From NCBI RefSeq assembly GCF_003957745.1, contig NZ_CP020373.1, positions 2,232,001 to 2,296,000 on the forward strand: a stretch of DNA of 64,000 bases. The letters run 5' to 3'. How positions within the stretch are numbered: the stretch's first letter is position 1; every line of letters starts with the position of its first letter. This DNA comes from Shewanella khirikhana (GTDB lineage: Bacteria > Pseudomonadota > Gammaproteobacteria > Enterobacterales > Shewanellaceae). A model generated the notes under the pieces. That model made no database searches. It was not told the DNA's origin and saw nothing but the letters and a program-made list of their open reading frames with translations. Both the position numbers and the translations under genes were made by a program. Of the stretch, positions 37,187 to 45,876 are shown in pieces.

Positions 37187-37582
37187 ATGACTACCATCAT
37201 TACCTACGGCACCTACGATTTGTTCCATTACGGCCATGTACGCCTGTTTGCCCGTCTGGCAGCGCTGGGAGACCGGCTGATTGTTGGTGTCTCCACCGAC
37301 GAGTTCAATGCCATCAAGGGTAAGGCGGCGTTTTTCAGCTATCAGCAGCGGGCAGAAATTGTTGCCGCCTGCCGTTTTGTCTCGCTGGTGATTCCCGAAA
37401 CCCACTGGGATCAAAAAGTCCGGGATATCAGTGGCTATGGCGTGGATGTATTTGCCATGGGCGATGACTGGCAGGGCAAGTTCGACCATCTCTCGGCCCT
37501 GTGCAGAGTGCTGTACCTGCCCCGCACCGAATATGTATCCACCACAGAGATCCGCGCCAGCTTGGGGGCGCCTCATCTGTGA
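37187..37582 (+). CDS. tagD: Glycerol-3-phosphate cytidylyltransferase (TagD-like)
   Basis: A 131-aa enzyme that makes CDP-glycerol from CTP and glycerol-3-phosphate. The nucleotidyltransferase motif HYGH is in GTYDLFHYGHVRLF, the second motif region is VYLPRTEYVSTTEIR (here LYLPRTEYVSTTEIR), and VFAMGDDWQGKFD is typical of TagD. Length and motifs match the Gram-positive teichoic-acid enzyme closely. The next gene is a CDP-glycerol glycerophosphotransferase family member, so the pair should add glycerol-phosphate to this polysaccharide. Confidence 0.92.
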   Translation: MTTIITYGTYDLFHYGHVRLFARLAALGDRLIVGVSTDEFNAIKGKAAFFSYQQRAEIVAACRFVSLVIPETHWDQKVRDISGYGVDVFAMGDDWQGKFDHLSALCRVLYLPRTEYVSTTEIRASLGAPHL

Positions 37583-37620
37583 GTTGAAATCGATACGCAA
37601 AAGGATACGGGAGGCTGGAT

Positions 37621-38859
37621 ATGGCGGGTTTCGGGCTAAAAACACTGACTTTTTATGGCGCCAGACTGCTTTGCAAGCTGCTTTACGGCTTAAGTGGCTT
37701 GTTCCCAAGGCAAGCGGGTAAAGTGTGTGTGGGCGCATACCAAAATCGTTTTACCGATAACAGTAAGTACCTGTATTTGCACCTGTCGACACTACCGCAG
37801 CTCAAGGTTATCTGGGTAACCGGTGACAGCGAACTGGCAGCAAGGTTAAACGAACAGGGCCTTAATGCCGCTGAGCGCTGGTCACTTAAAGGGATCTGGC
37901 ATGCGCTGACCGCAGGCACTTACGTGTACAGCGCCTATGTTGGCGATATTAATCAATGGCTTGGGAAAGGTGCTCGCAGGATGAATCTGTGGCACGGCTC
38001 GCCGATGAAAGCGATTGAGTTTGATATAACCACAGGCCCCATGGCCGAGCGTTTTCAGCCCCCATATGGGCTGTTGAAACGGCTCAAGTACCATCAGGAA
38101 TACTTAAGGCCAGATCTGATGTTGGCGCCAAGCGAGCCGGTAAGAGCATGCTTTGCCTCGGCATTCAGGCTGGCAGAAAGTGACATAAAGCTCGCAGCTT
38201 ACCCAAGAAGTGCCTTTTATCAACGCTATCCAGCGGCCAAACCAGCACGGCCTGCCAGCTGGCGCCCAAGGCTGATTCTCTACGCGCCCTCCTGGCGCGA
38301 TGGCGGCACAAAACAAGGGCTGGACACGCTGCTGCCAGCAGCAACGCTTGCCCCTATGCTTGAGCGATTGAATGCCACACTGCTGCTGCGGTTACACCCC
38401 AACGATGTAAAAAAAGGCATCAAACTGCCGTCGCACCCGCAAATAGTGGATATCAGCAGCCGGGAAGATGTGTACGATTTACTGCCAGAGCTATCCTTGC
38501 TTATCAGCGATTATTCATCGCTTTACATCGATGCACTGCTGTTTGACGTGCCGCTGGCGTTTTATCGGTTCGATGAAGCCGAATACATGCAGTGTTGCCG
38601 CAACGCCTATCATTTCGCCGATGCGCTGGAGCCCCCCGGCCCCGTGGTGCGCACCCCAGATGAGCTGATTGCGCTGCTGCAGCAACAGGACTGCCTCACC
38701 AAAGCCGGCTCGGCCGAGCTGCGCCACCGCCACAGGCAGCTCTATTGGCAAGAGCCACTGGCTGACCCCTTTGCGATTATCGAAACTGAACTTGGGCTGA
38801 CTACAGCGGAAAATCAACCTGAGGTCGGTTGCAGCCACCCCAGCGATAGCTTAAGCTGA
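37621..38859 (+). CDS. CDP-glycerol glycerophosphotransferase family protein (TagB/TagF-like)
   Basis: A 412-aa peripheral membrane GT-B enzyme that transfers glycerol-phosphate from CDP-glycerol. Family motifs are LWHGSPMKAIEFD (about residues 122-134), LILYAPSWRD, LLLRLHPND and LLISDYSSLYIDALLFDVPLAFY. The single catalytic domain, without the long N-terminal region of TagF, suggests a primase-type or decorating enzyme rather than a long-chain polymerase; that is inference. It follows tagD by 38 bases. Confidence 0.9.
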   Translation: MAGFGLKTLTFYGARLLCKLLYGLSGLFPRQAGKVCVGAYQNRFTDNSKYLYLHLSTLPQLKVIWVTGDSELAARLNEQGLNAAERWSLKGIWHALTAGTYVYSAYVGDINQWLGKGARRMNLWHGSPMKAIEFDITTGPMAERFQPPYGLLKRLKYHQEYLRPDLMLAPSEPVRACFASAFRLAESDIKLAAYPRSAFYQRYPAAKPARPASWRPRLILYAPSWRDGGTKQGLDTLLPAATLAPMLERLNATLLLRLHPNDVKKGIKLPSHPQIVDISSREDVYDLLPELSLLISDYSSLYIDALLFDVPLAFYRFDEAEYMQCCRNAYHFADALEPPGPVVRTPDELIALLQQQDCLTKAGSAELRHRHRQLYWQEPLADPFAIIETELGLTTAENQPEVGCSHPSDSLS

Positions 38860-38894
38860 ACCCTTGAAATAAACACTGTTATCAAGGTGTTAAG

Positions 38895-39446
38895 ATGAAA
38901 GCGTTTAAACAGACACTGTGGATTGCCCTCCTGCCACTGGCGCTTGGCGCTTGCTCAGAGCCTTCAGCGACAAAAGAGCCTTCAGCTCAAGAGGAGCCCT
39001 CAGCGCAAGAGCAGCCTTCAGCGCAAACGCAGTCTGCACCTCAACAGCAGCAAAACACTCAACCTGCGGTATCGAGCGAGACACCAAACAGCGCAGAAGC
39101 CCTGCCCGTTGGTGACAGCAGCCGCACCTCGCTGGATTGGAATGGCAGCTATGAAGGCGTGGTTCCCTGCGCCAGCTGTGAAGGCATCAACACCCGCCTG
39201 GTGCTCAATAGTGATGGTACTTATCTGCTCGAGACTCAGTATCTGGGTGAGCAAGAAGCCGGAGCCGAGCCCAAGGTATTTGAAGAGCGTGGCAGTTTCA
39301 GCTGGAACGCCAGCGGCGGCGCTATCCAACTTGAAAGCGGCGCCTGGTATCAGGTAGGAGAAAATCAGCTGTTTATGCTGGACCGTGACGGTAAGCGCAT
39401 CACGGGCGCCCTTGCTGACCACTATCGCCTCGGCAAACAGCTGTAA
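38895..39446 (+). CDS. NlpE-like envelope lipoprotein
   Basis: A 183-aa lipoprotein with lipobox LALGAC (Cys about residue 20). A repetitive Glu/Gln/Pro/Ser/Ala linker follows (about 21-60), then an NlpE N-terminal-like domain (about 80-183) with the family hallmark GSYEGVVPCASCEGI. In E. coli NlpE is a surface-sensing and copper-linked activator of Cpx; here it lacks the NlpE C-terminal domain. It lies 35 bases past the EPS operon with its own ribosome site, so it may or may not be part of it. Confidence 0.8.
   Translation: MKAFKQTLWIALLPLALGACSEPSATKEPSAQEEPSAQEQPSAQTQSAPQQQQNTQPAVSSETPNSAEALPVGDSSRTSLDWNGSYEGVVPCASCEGINTRLVLNSDGTYLLETQYLGEQEAGAEPKVFEERGSFSWNASGGAIQLESGAWYQVGENQLFMLDRDGKRITGALADHYRLGKQL
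38958..39029 (+). repeat. Four 18-bp in-frame repeats in lipoprotein linker
   Basis: Four 18-bp tandem units encode variants of EPSAQE between the lipid anchor and the folded domain. Copy change would lengthen or shorten the tether by six residues. Confidence 0.9.
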
Positions 39447-39462
39447 CGCTGTGGCCAAGAAG

Positions 39463-39490
39463 CAAAAACGCGCCCGAAGGCGCGTTTTTT
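39463..39490. terminator. Bidirectional terminator between the two polysaccharide clusters
   Basis: An 8-bp stem AACGCGCC/GGCGCGTT with loop CGAA, preceded by A-run and followed by T-run. It serves the plus-strand lipoprotein gene and the minus-strand epimerase gene that ends at 39502. Confidence 0.92.
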
Positions 39491-39501
39491 AACACTTATG
39501 G

Positions 39502-40521
39502 TCAGGGATGGTAGAAGCCAAGATACCAGTCGGCAAAAGCTTTTACACCCTCTTCAATTGCGACCTTCGGGCGCACGCCCGTAATAGCAAATAAGTCCTC
39601 GGTATCGGCCCAGGTGGCTTTCACATCGCCATCCTGCATCGGTAAAAACTGCTTGATGGCCTTCCGGCCAAGGGCATTTTCGAGGGTTTCAATAAAGTGC
39701 ATCAATGACACAGGGCTGCCATGGCCTATATTCAGTACCCGGTATGGCGCTGAACTTTCCGAGCTTTTGCCGCTTTCCACCGACCAAGCAGGTGATACTG
39801 CGGGCGGCAGCGGCAGCACGCCCACCACGCCTTCAATGATGTCGTCGATAAAGGTAAAGTCGCGGCTCATATCGCCCTGATTAAACACCTTGATGGGCTC
39901 ACCCGCCATAATCGCCCTGGCAAACAGCATGGGCGCCATATCCGGCCTGCCCCAAGGGCCATAGACGGTAAAAAACCTCAAGCCTGTGCAGGGCACACCA
40001 TATAAATGGGCGTAGCTGTGGGACATCAGTTCATTGGCTTTTTTGGTGGCCGCATAGAGGGAAATGGGGTGGTCTACCGAGTCAGTCGTTGCGAACGGCA
40101 GCTTTTTATTCAGCCCATACACAGAGCTCGATGAAGCATACACCAGATGCTTTACCCCGCTTTGGCGACAACCCTCCAAAATATTGAGGTGCCCCACCAA
40201 ATTGGCATCTGCATACGCGTGGGGATTATCGATGGAGTAACGCACCCCCGCCTGGGCGCCAAGATGCAGCACCCAGGCAGGCTTTAAGGTATCGAAAAGC
40301 GTTGCTATCGCGCTGCGGTCAGCCAGTTCCATCCGCTGAAACTGAAAATCAGCATAAGCTTCAAGCCCGGCGAGGCGCGCCTGCTTTAACGAAACATCGT
40401 AGTAATCGTTAAGATTATCGATGCCATAAACCCGGTGCCCCTCGGCAAGCAGCCTTTTACACGCCGCGGCGCCAATAAAGCCCGCTGCGCCCGTTACCAA
40501 TACTGTGCTGGAGTGGCTCAC
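39502..40521 (-). CDS. UDP-glucuronate 4-epimerase-type NAD-dependent epimerase
   Basis: A 339-aa extended SDR. It has a Rossmann motif GAAGFIG, the start LVTGAAGF, the catalytic SSSSVYG, and YAATKKANE giving Tyr-x3-Lys. The GVRYSIDNP and RFFTVYGPWGRPDMA stretches are typical of UDP-glucuronic acid 4-epimerases (LpsL/Cap1J type). It lies 28 bases downstream of ugd, which makes its presumed substrate UDP-glucuronate, so the pair would supply UDP-galacturonate. It is the last gene of the minus-strand cluster. Confidence 0.87.
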   Translation of the reverse strand: MSHSSTVLVTGAAGFIGAAACKRLLAEGHRVYGIDNLNDYYDVSLKQARLAGLEAYADFQFQRMELADRSAIATLFDTLKPAWVLHLGAQAGVRYSIDNPHAYADANLVGHLNILEGCRQSGVKHLVYASSSSVYGLNKKLPFATTDSVDHPISLYAATKKANELMSHSYAHLYGVPCTGLRFFTVYGPWGRPDMAPMLFARAIMAGEPIKVFNQGDMSRDFTFIDDIIEGVVGVLPLPPAVSPAWSVESGKSSESSAPYRVLNIGHGSPVSLMHFIETLENALGRKAIKQFLPMQDGDVKATWADTEDLFAITGVRPKVAIEEGVKAFADWYLGFYHP

Positions 40522-40549
40522 TTTATTCCCCTTACACTGTCATCAATCA

Positions 40550-41908
40550 TTAGAGTACCTTGCGCACATCTGCATGCTTCACCGAGCGGCCTCGGCCAAT
40601 GCCGTAATAGGCAATGCCCTTGGCCTCAAGCCGGGCCGGATCGTATAGGTTACGGCCATCGAAAATCACCGGCTGCTTCAAAAGACGTTTAATTTCGCTG
40701 AAATCTGGGGCTCTGAAACTCAGCCATTCAGTACAAACAATAAGACCATCGGCGCCGCTGAGGGCGGCCTCTTTGGTTCCAAGCAGTTTAAGCTCGTCAC
40801 GTACACCGTAAATGCGCTGGGCTTCTGCCATGGCTTCAGGGTCGAATGCCTGCACTGTGCCACCGGCCGCGATAATCGCCTCAATGACCACCCGGCTTGG
40901 CGCCTCACGCATGTCATCGGTTTGAGGCTTGAAAGACAGGCCCCAAAGCGCAAACACCAGCCCGGTGAGATCGTCACCAAAGTGCTGCTTCACCAGTTCA
41001 GGTAAACGCTGTTTTTGCTGATGATTTACCGCTTCAACCGATTTCAGCACCCGTGCATCAACACCGATTTTTTCGGAGGTTTTCACCAGCGCTTTCACAT
41101 CTTTCGGGAAACAGGAGCCGCCGTAACCGCAGCCAGGATAGATAAACTGATAGCCGATGCGCGGATCTGAGCCTATGCCCTTACGCACCATTTCGATATC
41201 GGCACCAAGATGCTCGGCAATATTAGCCATCTCGTTCATAAAGGAGATTTTGGTCGCCAACATGCAGTTGGCGGCGTACTTGGTGAGCTCGGCGCTGCGC
41301 ACATCCATAAACAGCATACGGTCGCGACTGCGGTTAAAAGGCGCGTAGAGCTCACGCATCACCTCTTCCACTTCATCGCTGTGGGTACCGACAATAATAC
41401 GGTCAGGGCGGCGACAATCCTCCAGCGCCGCCCCCTCTTTCAAGAACTCAGGGTTCGAGACCACTTCGATGCAAATATTCAGATCCCGCGAAGCAAGTTC
41501 AGCAGCAATGGCATCCCGCACCTTATCGGCTGTTCCGACCGGCACTGTGCTCTTGTTAACCACAATTTTGGGGTCAAACATATGCAGGCCTATGTCCTTG
41601 GCCACCCCAAGCACGTGAACCAAATCGGCGCTGCCGTCTTCATCGGGGGGCGTACCCACGGCGATAAAAATCACCTCGCCGTGATTAACCCCGGCCTGAG
41701 TATCTGTGGTAAAGGTCAGGCGATGCTGCGCCACCTGCTCTTTCACCAGAGTCTCAAGCCCCGGCTCATAGATGGGAATTTGCCCCTGCTGCAGCCCGGC
41801 GATTTTGGCTTCATCTATATCAACGCACAGCACGTCGTGGCCCACTTCAGCCAGCACAGCACCCTGCACCAGCCCAACATAGCCAACACCAAATACGGTT
41901 ACCTTCAT
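40550..41908 (-). CDS. ugd: UDP-glucose 6-dehydrogenase
   Basis: Oxidises UDP-glucose (from GalU) to UDP-glucuronate with two NAD. It has 452 aa, with N-terminal Rossmann GVGYVG, AVGTPPDEDGSADL, and the catalytic Cys in GCGYGGSCFPKDVKAL near residue 265. ATG 41908 is preceded by GGAGCAAGG and starts MKVTVFGVG; the frame is open 15 bases further without a better site. It heads the pair with the epimerase downstream and is separated from rfbC by 116 bases. Confidence 0.95.
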   Translation of the reverse strand: MKVTVFGVGYVGLVQGAVLAEVGHDVLCVDIDEAKIAGLQQGQIPIYEPGLETLVKEQVAQHRLTFTTDTQAGVNHGEVIFIAVGTPPDEDGSADLVHVLGVAKDIGLHMFDPKIVVNKSTVPVGTADKVRDAIAAELASRDLNICIEVVSNPEFLKEGAALEDCRRPDRIIVGTHSDEVEEVMRELYAPFNRSRDRMLFMDVRSAELTKYAANCMLATKISFMNEMANIAEHLGADIEMVRKGIGSDPRIGYQFIYPGCGYGGSCFPKDVKALVKTSEKIGVDARVLKSVEAVNHQQKQRLPELVKQHFGDDLTGLVFALWGLSFKPQTDDMREAPSRVVIEAIIAAGGTVQAFDPEAMAEAQRIYGVRDELKLLGTKEAALSGADGLIVCTEWLSFRAPDFSEIKRLLKQPVIFDGRNLYDPARLEAKGIAYYGIGRGRSVKHADVRKVL

Positions 41909-42024
41909 CCTTGCTCCGAACATTTAACGTACGCACACGGCAAAAGCATGCCATACCATTTGCAGCAAGCATATGACAAACAGGATAAAAATGAAATTCA
42001 GGCGGGAATTAATGAGAGGACAGC

Positions 42025-42555
42025 TTACAAATCCACAAAAGCCATACCCAAGTTATCTTTCTCGGAAATAAGTGGCGACGATGAGAGCGGCCAGTGTATG
42101 GCAAGTACGGGGTCATCCCAGCGGATACAACGCTCGGATGCTGGATGATAAAAATCGCTGCATTTGTAACTCACCATGGCAGTTTCTGAAAGCACATAAA
42201 AACCGTGGGCAAAACCTTTAGGGATGAACATCTGCTTATGGTTATCGCTGGACAGTATCTCTCCAACCCACTTGCCATAGGTCGGCGAGTCTTTGCGGAT
42301 ATCCACCGCGACATCAAAGATGTCACCCTGCAAAACAGATATCAACTTATCCTGCGGATGCTGCTCCTGCCAATGCAGCCCTCGCAGTGTGCCTTTAACT
42401 GAAAGTGAGTGGTTGTCCTGCACAAAATGAATGGGTGCCACTAACTCGGCAAATTTCTGCTGTTGCCAGGATTCAAAAAAATACCCGCGATCATCCCGAA
42501 ACACCTTTGGGACAATAAGCTTTACCTCATTGAGTGCAGTAGCTATTACCTGCAT
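42025..42555 (-). CDS. rfbC: dTDP-4-dehydrorhamnose 3,5-epimerase
   Basis: Third step of dTDP-L-rhamnose synthesis; a 176-aa cupin-fold enzyme. Active-site residues are seen in RGLHWQEQHPQ (catalytic His), VAVDIRKDSPTYGKW and IPKGFAHGFYVLSE (Tyr/His region). It follows rfbD by 66 bases. The rfb genes here run B-A-D-C on the minus strand. Confidence 0.95.
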   Translation of the reverse strand: MQVIATALNEVKLIVPKVFRDDRGYFFESWQQQKFAELVAPIHFVQDNHSLSVKGTLRGLHWQEQHPQDKLISVLQGDIFDVAVDIRKDSPTYGKWVGEILSSDNHKQMFIPKGFAHGFYVLSETAMVSYKCSDFYHPASERCIRWDDPVLAIHWPLSSSPLISEKDNLGMAFVDL

Positions 42556-42621
42556 GCACGACTCCGATTAGTCGATGTGGTTGAAAAGAAGAAAACAGAA
42601 GTGAAGAGCTGAGATAATAAA

Positions 42622-43542
42622 TCAATCTTCAGCCCCTGCCTTTGTTTCCAATAGTTTAGTCAGCTCACTACGCCAATCAGCAGCTTTAATTCCGAAAGCC
42701 ATCTCGATTTTGCAGCTATCAAGCCTCGAATTTGAGGGTCTTCGCGCCAAAGCTCGGAAATCTTCAGTGCTTATGGGGATCAATTGCGGACAACGTCCAA
42801 CCACGCCGAGCCTGTATGCTTCAGCAAAAATGACCTCGGCAAACTCGTACCAACTAACAAAGGGCTGGCCGGAAAAGTGGTAGGTCCCCCAAGAGCAATT
42901 GTCAGCGCTGGTATGCTGTGCGAGCTGCCATATTACCTTAGCAAGTTCAATGGCCGGAGTAGGTGCGCCAATTTGATCGGCCACTATGCGAAGGGTTGCC
43001 TCAGCCTTAGCCTTAGCCTTAGCCTCAGGCTCTGGCTTGGACGCCGCCATCCTCAGCATGCTGTTTACAAAGCTTTTACCTTCGCCACTAAAAACCCAGG
43101 ATGTTCTGATGATCAAGTATCTGGATGAGTGCTTGGCAATCAATTGCTCACCGAGCCATTTGGTTTGTCCATAAACGGACAAAGGTGCGGGCGTGTCATC
43201 CTCGCGATACGGGCGGCGCATTTGGCCATCAAACACATAATCGGTAGAAATATGGATAAGCGCAGCGTCAGTTGCTGTTGTCGCCTTGGCAAGATAACCA
43301 CAGGCATCAGCATTGATTTGACCGCACAGTGCAGGCTCAGACTCGGCTTTATCGACCGCAGTGTAGGCAGCACAGTTGATGACGAGTTGCGGCCGGTGAA
43401 ACGACAGATAATCGGCTATGGAGTCCGGTTCGAGAAAGTCCACTTCATCCCTTGAGGGCGTCAGTACTTTCCAAGCTAACGGCTTAGATGCCTGCAATGC
43501 CCGCCCAACCTGACCGCTGCCGCCAAGAATCACAACGTTCAT
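42622..43542 (-). CDS. rfbD: dTDP-4-dehydrorhamnose reductase
   Basis: Final step of dTDP-L-rhamnose synthesis; 306 aa, SDR. It has the nucleotide motif GGSGQVGRAL, the ISTDYVFDG catalytic region, and YGQTKWLGE (Tyr-x3-Lys). An unusual insert of about 14 residues (Pro/Glu then Ala-Lys/Ala-Glu repeats) breaks the normally conserved stretch between SMLRMAA and LRIVADQIGAPT; it is encoded by a hexanucleotide repeat. The insert is in frame, so activity may survive. The start overlaps the rfbA stop by 4 bases. Confidence 0.93.
   Translation of the reverse strand: MNVVILGGSGQVGRALQASKPLAWKVLTPSRDEVDFLEPDSIADYLSFHRPQLVINCAAYTAVDKAESEPALCGQINADACGYLAKATTATDAALIHISTDYVFDGQMRRPYREDDTPAPLSVYGQTKWLGEQLIAKHSSRYLIIRTSWVFSGEGKSFVNSMLRMAASKPEPEAKAKAKAEATLRIVADQIGAPTPAIELAKVIWQLAQHTSADNCSWGTYHFSGQPFVSWYEFAEVIFAEAYRLGVVGRCPQLIPISTEDFRALARRPSNSRLDSCKIEMAFGIKAADWRSELTKLLETKAGAED
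42998..43027 (-). repeat. Five hexanucleotide units inside rfbD
   Basis: GCCTCA, three GCCTTA, GCCTCA on the plus strand, read on the minus strand as Ala/Lys-Glu codons. It creates the extra segment inside an otherwise conserved region of RfbD. Confidence 0.9.
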
Positions 43543-44534
43543 GAATTATGTTTGTCCTGGTCCAACCCAGCAGAGTCTCGGCCGTTCAAGCCCTGCTCAT
43601 TGGGATCTATGTTGAGACCATCAGATGTGAGGTCGGCAGATATAAAGTCGCCCGGACTCAGATAATCACCCATATCGACCAGTCGTTGGAGGTAATCACC
43701 ATAACCACTGTTCTTAAGTGCATCTGCATGTTCCAGTAACAGCGCTTTAGAAATCCAGCCTTGGCGATAGGCAATCTCTTCGAGGCATGCAATCTTTAGC
43801 CCCTGGCGCTTTTCGATGGTTTGGACAAAGTGCCCTGCTTCCATTAAGGCATCGTGGGTACCGGTGTCAAGCCAGGCAAACCCGCGGCCAAGCACACTGA
43901 CCTGTAATTGATTCGCCGCCAGATACGCATTGTTGATATCAGTGATTTCAAGCTCGCCCCTTGCGGAAGGCTTTAGGTTTTTAGCAAACTCTACAACTTG
44001 ATTGTCGTAAAAATATAATCCGGTAACCGCGTAGTTCGACTTAGGTTTAGCAGGCTTCTCTTCAATGCTGACGGCACGCCCTGCATCATCGAACTCCACT
44101 ACCCCAAATCGTTCAGGGTTCGTAAGATGATACGCGAAAATGGTTGCGCCAATGCGATTGCTGGCAGCTTGCATGAGCTGCTTTGAAAAGCTCTGGCCAT
44201 AAAAAATATTATCGCCAAGGATTAGTGCTACCTGGTCGTTACCAATAAACTCTTCTCCAATCAAAAACGCTTGTGCGATGCCCTTAGGTTTCGGCTGAAT
44301 AGCATAGCTGATGTGAACCCCAAAATTGCTGCCATCTCCCAACAAGGCTTGAAAACCTGTGATATCGGCTGCGGTTGAGATTAGCAGAACGTCACGAATG
44401 CCGGCGAGCATGAGCACCGACAGCGGATAATAAACCATGGGCTTGTCGTACACCGGCAGTAGCTGTTTTGATACACCGCGGGTAATGGGATATAACCGGC
44501 TCCCGCTGCCGCCTGCCAGAATAATACCTTTCAT
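43539..44534 (-). CDS. rfbA: Glucose-1-phosphate thymidylyltransferase
   Basis: First step of dTDP-rhamnose synthesis. It has the nucleotide-binding signature ILAGGSGSRLYPITRGVSKQ, PVYDKPMVYYPLS, LGDNIFYG and VEFDDAGRAVSIEEKP. ATG 44534 gives the canonical MKGIILAGG start; the frame upstream to 44606 overlaps the end of rfbB and is not needed. Length is 331 aa, about 40 more than usual, because of a polar C-terminal tail beyond YGDYLQRLV that I do not recognise. It ends in a 4-base overlap with rfbD. Confidence 0.94.
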   Translation of the reverse strand: MKGIILAGGSGSRLYPITRGVSKQLLPVYDKPMVYYPLSVLMLAGIRDVLLISTAADITGFQALLGDGSNFGVHISYAIQPKPKGIAQAFLIGEEFIGNDQVALILGDNIFYGQSFSKQLMQAASNRIGATIFAYHLTNPERFGVVEFDDAGRAVSIEEKPAKPKSNYAVTGLYFYDNQVVEFAKNLKPSARGELEITDINNAYLAANQLQVSVLGRGFAWLDTGTHDALMEAGHFVQTIEKRQGLKIACLEEIAYRQGWISKALLLEHADALKNSGYGDYLQRLVDMGDYLSPGDFISADLTSDGLNIDPNEQGLNGRDSAGLDQDKHNS

Positions 44535-44568
44535 ACTAGTGCCTTGTGTGCTGCGCCGTGACAGATGC

Positions 44569-45645
44569 TTATCGATTAGCTGCCTGCGCTTGGAAGTGTT
44601 GGACATACCAGGCCACTGTTTTACGCAGACCAGACTCGAAGGTCTCCTGCGGCAACCATCCTAATTCTGAAGTAATTTTACTGGCATCAATGGCATAACG
44701 CACGTCATGACCGGGCCTATCCTCAACATGAGTGATTAGCGATGCATAACGCTGAATGTCTCGCGGCTTAACCGGCGCAAACTCTTCCAATAGAGTACAA
44801 ATAGCTTCAACCACTTGAAGGTTCTGCTTCTCAGCGCCACCACCAATGTTGTAGGTCTCACCAAGACGTCCACGCGTCAACACTGCGTAAAGCGCGTGGG
44901 CATGGTCCTCCACATAAAGCCAATCACGGCGCTGATCGCCCCGTCCATACACAGGCAATCCTCTGCCTGCCAACGCATTATTGATAACCAGGGGTATGAG
45001 TTTTTCGGGATACTGGAAAGGCCCATAATTGTTTGAGCAATTACTGATGACGACTGGCAGCCCATAGGTTCTGTACCAAGCTCTCACCAAATGATCGCTG
45101 GACGCCTTTGATGCCGAATACGGCGAAGAAGGTGCATAAGCGCTGGACTCGGTAAAGCCATCGCACCTGTCAGAACTGGAACTGCGGGAATTGCTGGCTC
45201 TGCGGGCATGATCACTCACATCCGCCAAGTCGCCAAATACCTCATCGGTGGAAACATGATGGAAACGAAACGTGTTTTTACGCTCATCTTCAAGCTGCTG
45301 CCAATATTGTCGAGCCACTTCCAGCAAAATGTAAGTGCCCACTATGTTGGTTTGAATAAAGGCATCAGCACCTGATATCGAGCGGTCAACATGGGTTTCT
45401 GCCGCCAGGTGCATCACCGCATCTGGCTGGTAGCAGGCAAAAATCGCCTCAAGCGCTGACTTATCACAGATATCCGCTCGCTCAAGCACATACCGACCGC
45501 TCTGACTAACTTCGGCAACCGACAACAGATCCGCAGCATAGGTGAGCTTATCCACATTCACTACACAGTGCTCTGTGTCGCGAATTAACTGCCGGACAAC
45601 TGCAGAGCCAATAAAACCACAGCCACCTGTGACAAGAATCTTCAT
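44569..45645 (-). CDS. rfbB: dTDP-glucose 4,6-dehydratase
   Basis: Second step of dTDP-rhamnose synthesis; 358 aa, extended SDR. It has GGCGFIGSAVVR, HLAAETHVDRSI, STDEVFGDL (Asp-Glu catalytic pair) and YSASKASSDHLVRAW (Tyr-x3-Lys), with NCSNNYGPFQ and RRDWLYVEDH. A Ser-rich stretch (NSRSSSSDR) precedes FTESSAYAPSSP. It is the first rfb gene and lies 34 bases upstream of rfbA. The 231 bases to the glmM remnant (45646-45876) hold that gene's terminator and, presumably, the rfb promoter. Confidence 0.95.
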   Translation of the reverse strand: MKILVTGGCGFIGSAVVRQLIRDTEHCVVNVDKLTYAADLLSVAEVSQSGRYVLERADICDKSALEAIFACYQPDAVMHLAAETHVDRSISGADAFIQTNIVGTYILLEVARQYWQQLEDERKNTFRFHHVSTDEVFGDLADVSDHARRASNSRSSSSDRCDGFTESSAYAPSSPYSASKASSDHLVRAWYRTYGLPVVISNCSNNYGPFQYPEKLIPLVINNALAGRGLPVYGRGDQRRDWLYVEDHAHALYAVLTRGRLGETYNIGGGAEKQNLQVVEAICTLLEEFAPVKPRDIQRYASLITHVEDRPGHDVRYAIDASKITSELGWLPQETFESGLRKTVAWYVQHFQAQAANR

Positions 45646-45820
45646 CTACATCCTCAAAATGTTTGGCTGATTTAATCCTTTAGAACGTCGCCAAGCGAAT
45701 GCTAGAAAATGCAGAATGCTTCGCTTCTAAATTCCATGATCTATTCCACTGCACCCTGTAGCCGCTCGCAGCGCTCTTTGAGCCACCATAACACCACACG
45801 ATGAACTTTACCCAGAATAC

Positions 45821-45852
45821 AAAAAAGCCAGCAAGTCTACCTTGCTGGCTTT
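45821..45852 (-). terminator. Terminator after glmM paralogue
   Basis: A 12-bp perfect stem AAAGCCAGCAAG/CTTGCTGGCTTT with a 5-base loop. The A-run at 45821-45826 reads as a U-tract on the minus strand. It separates the upstream cluster from the rfb genes. Confidence 0.92.
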
Positions 45853-45876
45853 AAGTGTGGCAAATAACTCTATAAA

